A stretch of 64,000 bases of DNA from positions 45,962,572-46,026,571 of the forward strand of contig NC_060059.1 in NCBI RefSeq assembly GCF_020283565.1, in the 5' to 3' direction. This DNA is from Trifolium pratense (Eukaryota; Streptophyta; Magnoliopsida; Fabales; Fabaceae). The notes beneath the pieces were generated by a model. That model made no database searches. It saw nothing but the letters and a program-made list of their open reading frames with translations, and was not told the origin of the DNA. The position numbers and the translations under genes were made by a program. Shown here piece by piece: positions 56,268 through 64,000 of the stretch; the stretch's first letter is position 1, and each line of letters starts with the position of its first letter.

Positions 56268-56833
56268 GGTGAGCACTCCGGTACACATCTTATGTGGCCG
56301 TGTACCGGTACACAGTTAAGGTGTATAATTTTAATTGGTCCACATGTAATAATAATTTAACATGTCATTTCAAGACTTCTTTAAATAGAAATTTCCTAAA
56401 TTACTCTTTTAATTTACAAAAATTTTAAAATGGAAATTAAAGAAATTTCCTAAATTGCTTTTTGTCAAAATAAATAGAGATGTTTTGTAAAAAAAAAAAT
56501 AAAATAAAAAGAGATGAGATGTTTTAGATGAGATGAGATTTTTAATTTACAAAAATTTCAAAATGTTTTTTTTTTTACAAAAGGTTTTTTTTTTGTGAAA
56601 TTGACAAAAGGGTTTTAATATGTGTTTTTTTTTGCTTTTCATCAATTTCTATTATTTTTTATACTTATAGCATCACTCGTTTTGAAGCATTTCTTTCAAT
56701 TTCTCGTAAAGTTCATATTTTTGTTTCATATATGCAATTTTGAGGTTTTTCAATTTCCGGCGGTTGGTTTTTTTTGTTTTAGGTTGTGGGTATCATTCTT
56801 CTCTTTCTTGCATCAAAAAATTCTTACTAAATA

Positions 56834-56979
56834 CCCCATCCGATCCTATATATAAGAAAAAGTTTATTTTTAAATTCAATGTAAAGTTGATGTATCTAGA
56901 CTATAATGTTATCTAGATACATCAATTTTACGATGAATCTAAAAAATAAACTTTTTCTTATATATAGGATCGGATGGAG
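56834..56979. mobile_element. Stowaway-like MITE, 146 bp
   Basis: Ends CCCCATCCGATCCTATATAT and (reversed) CTCCATCCGATCCTATATAT, flanked by TA at 56832-56833 and 56980-56981. The whole element folds into one hairpin around GTTATCTAGATACATC. Confidence 0.85.
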
Positions 56980-57047
56980 TAACATTTTCCTTTAGAGTAT
57001 GTTTGTTTCGAAGTAGATGGAGTGAATGGGAGGTGATGAAATATTTG

Positions 57048-57158
57048 TAATAAAGGGTAATTTTGGTAGAAATGCTCAAATATCTCAAATGTTATATATT
57101 TTTTAAAAAACTCTCTCAAATATTATATACATGGTACCTTTTTTTTTTTGAAAACTCT

Positions 57159-57233
<75 letters not shown>

Positions 57234-57303
57234 AGAAACTCTCAAATATTTTTTTTGTACAATATTTAAGATATTTGAGAGTTTCTACCAAAATTACCCT
57301 TTA
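57048..57303. repeat. Inverted repeat with central TA microsatellite
   Basis: AAAGGGTAATTTTGGTAGAAA at the left and TTTCTACCAAAATTACCCTTT at the right (about 57053 and 57281) enclose a TA run of roughly 65 bp (57163-57229). A small MITE-like structure; the tyrosine-isoleucine 'proteins' here are translated microsatellite. Confidence 0.7.
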
Positions 57304-57398
57304 CTAAAAATATTCCTTCAAATTTTTTTTAGTTTTTAATCAAACAAACTTAACGCCTTTCATTAACTAGTAAATGTTCAATACATAAGAGAATAATC

Positions 57399-57636
57399 TC
57401 AAATCTATGGAAACTAGCCCAAGAATTGGCCGCCCGAGCAAGTGAATGAGCAACCATATTCACTTGTCTCCCAACAAACTTCACTTCAAAGTTTATACAC
57501 GATAACATAATTTGGATAATATCAGCAACAATTAAACTAAATTCCGAATTATCACTATGCCTCGTTCGAATAGCTTTAGTTAAAACCTGCGAGTCGCTTT
57601 CAAATTGAACCCTATCCAGACCTCTATTAGGTAAAT
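57399..57636 (-). pseudogene. RNase H-like (RVT_3) domain fragment
   Basis: Minus-strand reading gives about 80 codons resembling the RNase H-like domain of plant non-LTR retrotransposons: RVQFESDSQVLTKAI, then FEVKFVGRQVNMVAHSLARA. The D of ESDS and the H of AHSLAR are the usual landmarks. It lacks the beginning of the domain and any reverse transcriptase. It lies inside the Mutator-like element, so it was either captured or inserted there. Confidence 0.6.
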
Positions 57637-58249
57637 GAATATTTTTCCGATATATTAGATCATTATATTATTAGGTAAATGAATATTTTTCCAAAATAAA
57701 TCATTTTTTATCATTTAAAATATTATAATAACTAAATACTATTTATCAAAATTATAAAAAAAAAAAAAAAAAATTTATCACTCATAATAGTCAATATTGA
57801 TTTTTTTTTTTTATGAAAAAATGTAAAAATGTTTGTGTATTGCTTATAAAACATTGAAATTGTGTCTTTTCTTATGAAATTATTATCTCTGAAATACAAT
57901 AATCGGCAACTAATTTTTTTATTTAATAAATAATTATTAATTAATTGATCTAATGTACCGGTAGATTGAATTTTTTCATATGTACCATAGAAGCCCCCTA
58001 ATAAGTTTGAGGGCTTTACTTACTTAAGTCCTCAACAAGTTTTATTAGAAAATTGAGGTTTTCATGTAGTGTGTGATTCTTAAAAAAAAAGATATGCTAA
58101 AACTTAAGGGACTTGACAGGACAACTTCAGTTGTATTGTACGTGTTTGATTTTAATTTTTTTCTCAAACAATTCAATACCACCTAATTGGAACGAGACCC
58201 ATGACATTTAAATTTTTAGCAATATAATATTTCGATGTCAACTAATTGA

Positions 58250-59100
58250 ATTACCTGTTAATCAAACACCTAGTTATCAGAAAAGGATTATTAAGTTGCT
58301 ACCAATTCTGTCGGACCTAAGGTCGGATACCAAGTTTTTAAAAAAAAAAAGTTGCTACCAATTCTACCGATAAGAACCAAAGAAATAAGTTGACCAAATT
58401 GAAATGTAAAACACTTAAGAATTTAAATGTCGACAATGTAACAGTTCAACATCAACTAGTTAGATTAACTATGACTCAAGAAACGTAATTCATATTAAAT
58501 GAGTGTTAAGTCTCAACTAATTTTCTCAATTGTGACATAGGGAATCAATTCATCTCAGTTAATCTATTCAACTTGACCTAATTGAAATGATAAACACTTA
58601 AAAAGTTGAATTTCAACATTCTAGCTAACAGTTCAATCTCATATTGTTGAACGAACTATTACACTAGAAACCTAGTTATTATGAAATGATTGTTAAGTCA
58701 CAATCAATTAGACTGAAAGGAACTAAGGAGATCAAAGATTCTCAATCTCACTATTCAACTTGACCAAATGGGAATGTGAAACACTTAAGAATTCAAATTC
58801 TAAAATCAAACAATTCAACCTCAACTAGTTAGATTAACTATGACTTAAAAAAAACATAGTTCAAATGAAATGACTATTAAGTCTCGACTAATAATGTCAA
58901 TTGTGTCAACAGAAATAAAAATTTTAGATCAAACCCTTCAACATGAAACATAATTCATATGCAAACTTAACTAATTATACTTACTTTATTAAGGAATTCA
59001 ATTTTTCTCAATCAAGTCGTTCAATATCACTTAATTGGACTAACAATAACTTATGAATTTGAATTTCGACAATTAAGCATGTCTAGAACAATGTCAAAAG
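58250..59100. repeat. Degenerate tandem array, period about 180 bp
   Basis: A block like TTGACCAAATTGAAATGT followed by AAACACTTAAGAATT recurs at about 58391, 58572 and 58760. Companion motifs between them (TCAACTAGTTAGATTAACTATGA, AAATGACTATTAAGTCTC) recur at similar spacing, with partial copies on either side. Copies are 70-85 percent similar by eye. Confidence 0.65.
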
Positions 59101-60010
59101 TTCATTTACAAAACTTTAGTATTTTTTAATATGAGACGAATTAAATATGAATTTTGTAAATCAAAATATCAAGATAAAAGTAACGAATATTTTGACCTAG
59201 AAATCAAATTTTGTGCTCCTTACTTTTGGACAAACTTTTTATAATGCGCTATACATATTTGCAAAATCATCAGAAATATACATCAACTTTACAACATGAC
59301 CAAAATTGCATGCATAAACATTTTGTGGGAATCAAAACATGACATTTTCTTATGAAGATGAAAAATTAAATTTAGTAATTTTGTATCAATAACAAACTTA
59401 TTTAACCCTGTAAAATATAACGAATCACTAAAAATTAACAATATTACAATAAATATATAAACATATTAAAAAATTTAAGTTTTTTTTACTAAAAAATAAA
59501 TATTTTTTAATAATTATATGCACTAATGATTAGGTGGTAAATGAATATTAATCTTTATAAACTAATAATATTAAAAAAAAAATTGAAAAGTAATAATATT
59601 GAAATATTAAAATCGTAGTTGGATCAATCATATTAATAATTTTAAAAGTTTTTTTTGTTTGAATAATTAAAAAAGTTATTAAAATCATATTTTAATTTTT
59701 AAGAAAATACAAAATACTAAAATAATATTATTTATAAGATATTAGAATAATATTAAAATATTTGAATTTGTCGAAAATCATATATAAGTTGAAAGATATG
59801 ATGCATGGCTTGATTTATTGTGGAAGGATACATTTGTCAATATTAAAAAGTAGTGTTTAATATAAAAAACTTAATAAAGAAACAAAATCTGCATTAATTT
59901 TTTTTTTTGACAAATCTGCATTAATTACTATATTACTTGTTAACCACATCAGCGATGTACCGGTACACATCCACATAATATGTGTACCGAAGAATTCACC
60001 TTGTAGTATA

Positions 60011-60594
60011 TTTAAAATAGTTGGAAAATATATGGTAATGCAATATATTTTTGGAAATGTCAAATATTGGATGAACCCCATAAATTAAGGCAATTTCAAA
60101 AATTAAGGGATTAGTAAAAGCTTGTGGTGGTAAACAATTTCTCTATCATAAATTCATATTACTTTTTTTCATCAATGGTTGAGATGTAGAAAACCTTGCA
60201 TTTATACATTTTTTCTTTGCCCGGGGGCTTTATTTTAACACGTTTATACAGGATTTTATACTTTTACTCATATATTCATATATTGACCTATTTTTTTGTA
60301 TTTTTTTAATGGGGCTCGTGTTCATTTTTTTTTGTTATTTATATATGACTTTTTTTTTGTTGTTGATTTATATGAAGACTATAAATTTATATTCATATAT
60401 TAAGACAATAATCTATTTTTATTCTATAATTTATGTGAGACTTTTGTATTTATAATTTATATGGGCATATATTTTTACACATGTATTATTTTGGGGCTAT
60501 ACTTACGTGGCGGTCGAACTCTGGATTATCAGATAATTATTCCATGAGAAGAAGAGGGTTAATATCAAAAAAATATATTACTATAAGGACTATA
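60011..60594. other. AT-rich flank of the Helitron
   Basis: No gene seen. TTTGCCCGGGGGCTTTATTTT near 60216 and GGGGCTCGTGTTCA near 60312 look like parts of an old repeat that resumes after 61898. Confidence 0.4.
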
Positions 60595-60900
60595 TCTATA
60601 TATATAATTCCTAGATAGTTCTCCTACTATCCATCTTAACCCTAATCCACATCACTCACTTGCATCCAATTAAATCCCACAATAATGCCACATCACTTCC
60701 TTATATTATATCATTCTCATCTCTATTTTTTTTATATTATATCAATCTCATAATAAATAATAAAGAATTATGCTTCTCTAATTATCCAAAAATTGATGTT
60801 ACAAGATGTTATAGTTTTGATTAACAAAAAACAATAAAATACACAAAATAAAAAAAAAAAATTAAAATGGATAATAACCCAAAACAACAACAACAACAAC

Positions 60901-60978
<78 letters not shown>

Positions 60979-61756
60979 CTATATATATAATTCCTAGATA
61001 GTTCTCCTACTATCCATTTTAACCCTAATCCACATCACTCATTTACATCCAATTAAATCACACAATAATGCCACATCACTTCCTTATATTATATCATTTT
61101 CATCTCTATTTTTTTTGTTTCCACATCATTTCCTTATATATTTTTTCAATATAATCAATATTATATCATTCCCATCTCTATTTTTTTTTTTATATTATAT
61201 CAGTCTCATAATAAATAATAAAGAATTATGCTTCTCCAATTATCCAAAAATTGATGTCACAAGATGTTACAATTTTCTACATTATTATTGAATTATACCT
61301 CTCCAATTATCCAAAAATTGATGTTGTGATGTTACATTTTTCTACATTATTATAACATTTCTTAGTGACAATGAAGATGAACATGGTTGGATTCTCTTTC
61401 AATATTTATCTCATTTAAATGTCAACCGTTTTTATAGAAACAACAAAGAGTTTATAATTTAGTCACACAAAAAAAATACGAAGATATACATTATTGACTT
61501 AATTACATTATAATTTTAGAGAAGAGTGAAGGTTATGCAAAAAGTTAGGTTATGAGATTGAAATATATAATAATCATTATCATTATCATATTTCATTCAA
61601 TTTTAGTGTATTGCCTATGCGTTGCACTATTGCATTGGCTGGCACACCCCACCAAAAAAATAAATATATTTCATTCAATTTTGATGGTCCGTACTCATTC
61701 TCTATACATATAGGTATATATATTGGTTGGAGGAAGTGATAAGTACATCACTTTTA

Positions 61757-61793
<37 letters not shown>

Positions 61794-61897
61794 TTCATTT
61801 TATAATACTTATTGTTACAATTTATACTAATAATTTTTCAACATTATAATATAAAATACCACATAACACCTGTGCATCGCACGGGTGTGGGACTAGT
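60595..61897 (+). mobile_element. Helitron with duplicated 5' end
   Basis: Starts ATCTATATATATAATTCCTA (TC at 60595, preceded by A) and ends with a hairpin (CACCTGTG-CATC-GCACGGGTG, 61867-61887) and CTAGT at 61893-61897 followed by T. A second 5' end begins at 60978 (same TCTATATATATAATTCC), so a 383-bp segment is tandemly duplicated with an AAT microsatellite at 60899-60978 between. No Rep/helicase ORF, hence non-autonomous. Confidence 0.65.
60899..60978. repeat. (AAT)n microsatellite
   Basis: About 26 AAT units, preceded by an (AAC)n stretch (60882-60900). It joins the two Helitron 5' copies. Confidence 0.9.
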
Positions 61898-62556
61898 TTG
61901 TATTTGTATTTATATATTAACACAAAGACAATTTTTTTTTTAATTTATACTATATTCTATATTTATTTTATTTGGAGGATATTGATGTGAAAATTAACTA
62001 ATATAAGATATATTCATATAACCTTTTTAGGGTATTTTTGTTTCATATTTATTTTACTATGGATATTATGACTTTAGTTTAACTTTTTTTGTTTGTTTGG
62101 CGGGCGATTTTTTTTTTAAAGTTTACACACAAGTCTATATTTTTTTTTGTCTTAGATGAAGTGATAATCCACTGAAATTAAACTCTCATATAATTGTGAG
62201 ATCCCGGATTCAAATCCGGGTCACGACGTCCGACGTAACAATTTTGACATTTTGTCAGTTGAACTAGCTAGGACTTATGGGACCACAAGTCTATATTTTT
62301 ACGTATAAGAGAAATGATTTATTTTTTTGTAATTTATACGGGGCCAACTTTTTTTTTGTGATTTACACAGGAACTATATTTATATATTAATACATGATCA
62401 TATTTTATTTAACTTTTGACAAATACGGGATCCTACTTTTTATTTTATTTTATTTATTTATTTATTTTTTTATGTTATAGCTTTTCATTTTTCATTCTTT
62501 TTATTTGAGAATTATGAAAATTTTAATATTAAAATATTAAATTTTTGTTTCATTTT
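61898..62556. other. AT-rich DNA with tRNA-like short repeat
   Basis: No gene. At 62160-62280 a B-box-like stem (CCCGGATTCAAATCCGGG, 62203-62220) suggests a SINE fragment; the rest is degenerate. Confidence 0.4.
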
Positions 62557-62587
62557 ACCCGTGCTTGGCACGGGTCCAGATACTAGT
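62557..62587 (+). mobile_element. Helitron-type 3' terminus
   Basis: Hairpin ACCCGTG-CTTGG-CACGGGT (62557-62575) followed by CCAGATACTAGT, then T. The matching 5' end was not found, so only the terminus is reported. Confidence 0.5.
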
Positions 62588-62828
62588 TTAAGTTAAATGT
62601 GATGAAAATTGAAAATGAATACAAATTGCAAACTTGCAATTAATCTCTTAAATTATTAAATAAATAAATAAAAGCATACGGGTTATTAAGAGAAAATGGT
62701 ACGTGAGCTATAAAAAAAAGAACAAAAATGGTACGTGAGCTTAGTTCAATTAACAAACATTATATTGTATACATAGAGGTTAAAGTTCGAACCTCAGTCA
62801 TCTCATTTATTAAAAAAAAAAATGAAAC

Positions 62829-62831
<3 letters not shown>

Positions 62832-62922
<91 letters not shown>
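62832..62922. repeat. (TA)n microsatellite upstream of the tetraspanin gene
   Basis: About 45 uninterrupted AT dinucleotides, ending roughly 100 bp before the tetraspanin ATG. Confidence 0.95.
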
Positions 62923-62925
<3 letters not shown>

Positions 62926-63024
62926 TGGGTAATATTGGTGAAGAGTAATCGACGAGATCAGAACTGGTTGTTTCTAAATCGAAATTAGGGAGAAAAAAAA
63001 AAGCTAAGAACAAAAACCCTAAAC

Positions 63025-63245
63025 ATGCGAATCAATTGTTGCCATTTTTCTTTAGCTTTCGTTCTCAAGTTTCTGAATTTTCTTCAAGCATTTGTTGGTG
63101 CTTCAATTCTTCTCTATTCCATATGGATGCTCAATCACTGGGATCATTACATTCCTCAACCACCACCTCTTCCCCATTTTTACATCTCTCTCCCTCGTTC
63201 CTTTTCCCCTCTTCTCACTTCCAATATCAACCTTCCCGCTCCTTG
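63025..63245 (+). CDS. Tetraspanin (tetraspanin-18/19 type), first exon
   Basis: Tetraspanins are four-pass membrane proteins that organise membrane microdomains. The exon starts at ATG 63025 ([20 protein letters not shown]), runs through the first membrane segment (about residues 9-35, [17 protein letters not shown]) and a Pro-rich outer loop, and ends at LPAPW, where a donor (CCTTG|GTTCGT) begins an intron at 63246. The N-terminal Asn-Cys-Cys, [10 protein letters not shown] and the later LPAPW match plant tetraspanin-18-like proteins as I remember them. The remaining exons lie beyond the window. The leader is short and A-rich, with a TA microsatellite about 100 bp upstream. The exact splice site is an inference. 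Confidence 0.72.
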
Positions 63246-64000
63246 GTTCGTTTCTTTCTTTTTCACTAACAATTCAATCAAATTTCTTTTATTTATTGTT
63301 TTTATTTTATAGATAGATAGATAGATTTAGTGTACTAATTGTAATATTTATTTATTTATTTATTTATTTATTTTTGTCAATTAGCCTCGTGGTTATAATT
63401 TTGCACTAGTGAATAAGTGGAGAATCCATGTTCAAATCCCAATCCCCTGCATATATAGTAAGGTGTTTCTACCAATTGAGTTATATTGACGTCGCTAGTA
63501 ATACTATAGTAATCAGTGAAATGTTTTTTTGTATTGTCAGGTGTATTAAATGCTTTATTATTAAATGGTTCCTTACTATCAACTACTTTGACCCTTGGAG
63601 TAAATTCTCAAAAGTGAATTCACATTTAAGTTTCTATTATTAATTTTTCTTTTAATTCTATTTTGTGAATTGGGTGATCATGGAAGTTTTATAATAAATC
63701 TTGGTTACTACCAATTGAGGTTGGTCTAGTTAGTAATGAGTTGATTCATGCCCCGCAGAGACGTGAGATCAACTCCCACTGTCACTGTCGGCGGATGTAT
63801 CTCAAGCAGTGGTAGGGGATCGGATCGTTTAAGCAAGAGGTTCAGAGTTCAGTTCCTGATGCTTATGAATAGAGAAAAGTATGTTGAAAGAGGTCCCCAT
63901 TGTTCTTGATGGTACTTCGAGGGATTAGTCTCCAAAGTTGAGGGTGGAGAATACCGTAGTTTATCAATTAAAGAAATGTTGCTATAGTTATAATTAGATT
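63246..64000 (+). other. Tetraspanin intron 1 (part) with SINE-like insertions
   Basis: No coding exon is seen to the window end. Microsatellites (TAGA)n near 63312 and (TTTA)n near 63345. Two tRNA-like repeats are likely: 63372-63490 (TAGCCTCGTGGTTATAA as A box, GTTCAAATCCCAATCCC as B box) and 63680-63960 (GGTCTAGTTAGTAATGAG, then GAGTTCAGTTCCTG). Both are tentative SINE calls. Confidence 0.45.

Larger units (their letters stand above)
56268..60001. mobile_element. Mutator-like element, 3.7 kb, non-autonomous
   Basis: The left end GGTGAGCACTCCGGTACACA and the reversed right end GGTGAATTCTTCGGTACACA start inverted repeats of about 45 bp (also TTATGTGG and TGTACCGGTACA). Perfect 9-bp duplications TTGTAGTAT flank it (56259-56267 and 60002-60010). 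No transposase was found. It contains a Stowaway-like MITE (56834-56979), a TA microsatellite within another inverted repeat, an RNase H-like gene fragment and a degenerate 180-bp repeat array. Confidence 0.75.

Noticed and set aside
57063..57339. ORFs of repeated Tyr-Ile on both strands (also at 62728-63013)
   Set aside because: Direct translation of TA microsatellites.
62160..62280. A tRNA gene
   Set aside because: Only a T-arm-like stem is good; anticodon and acceptor stems do not form. A SINE fragment is more likely.

Overview
The window is a gene-poor, AT-rich stretch of a plant nuclear genome. It is probably from a legume of the clover/medic type. That placement is inferred from the mix of repeats (SIRE-type copia with an envelope-like ORF, Tat-type gypsy with an antisense gene, long Tekay-like LTRs, tRNA-derived short repeats); no species marker was tested. 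Only a few host genes are visible: a complete three-exon nuclear psaE gene (photosystem I subunit IV, minus strand, 25337-26438), the first exon of a tetraspanin (plus strand, 63025-63245), the last coding exon of an unrecognised gene cut in two by an LTR (15411-19007), and an ELF4-like pseudogene (minus strand, 37741-38090).

Layout. 1-2485: 3' end of a SIRE-like copia element (envelope-like ORF, polypurine tracts, 3' LTR carrying a Stowaway MITE). 2486-15047: a decayed Tat-lineage gypsy element ('Tat-A'), with gag-pol on minus and an antisense spliced gene on plus; its right LTR is broken by a 3-kb Tekay-like deletion derivative with its own target-site duplication (TSD). 15411-19007: host exon split by a 3.26-kb solo LTR. 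19699-24582: a copia element with 167-bp LTRs. 25337-26438: psaE, with a Mutator-like non-autonomous element (26758-28037) in its upstream region. 28381-30920: a probable solo LTR. 32426-36488: a truncated SIRE-type copia element interrupted by a CACTA MITE. 37360-39491: two fold-back elements built from short tandem repeats, the first enclosing the ELF4-like pseudogene. 39492-42980: AT-rich DNA with a small Helitron. 42981-54808: an apparently intact 11.8-kb Tat element ('Tat-B'). 54814-62600: AT-rich DNA with a 3.7-kb Mutator-like element, Helitrons and microsatellites. 62832-64000: TA microsatellite and tetraspanin 5' end.

Tat-B is the centrepiece. Its two 589-bp LTRs read as identical, it has a perfect 5-bp TSD, an uninterrupted 1980-codon gag-pol, and on the opposite strand a gene with its own TATA box, a 5'UTR intron and a phase-1 coding intron. 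The decayed Tat-A copy keeps the same exon-intron plan. The antisense gene and gag-pol converge on a short shared 3' region, so transcripts of both could overlap. Antisense extra ORFs are known in Tat/Grande/Retand elements; what the protein does is not known to me.

The nesting gives a relative order: Tat-A was invaded by SIRE (left) and by the Tekay-like derivative (right LTR); the SIRE LTR was itself hit by Stowaway, and the second SIRE-type element by CACTA. Tat-B is very recent. All calls come from reading the sequence by eye; no database search was run.
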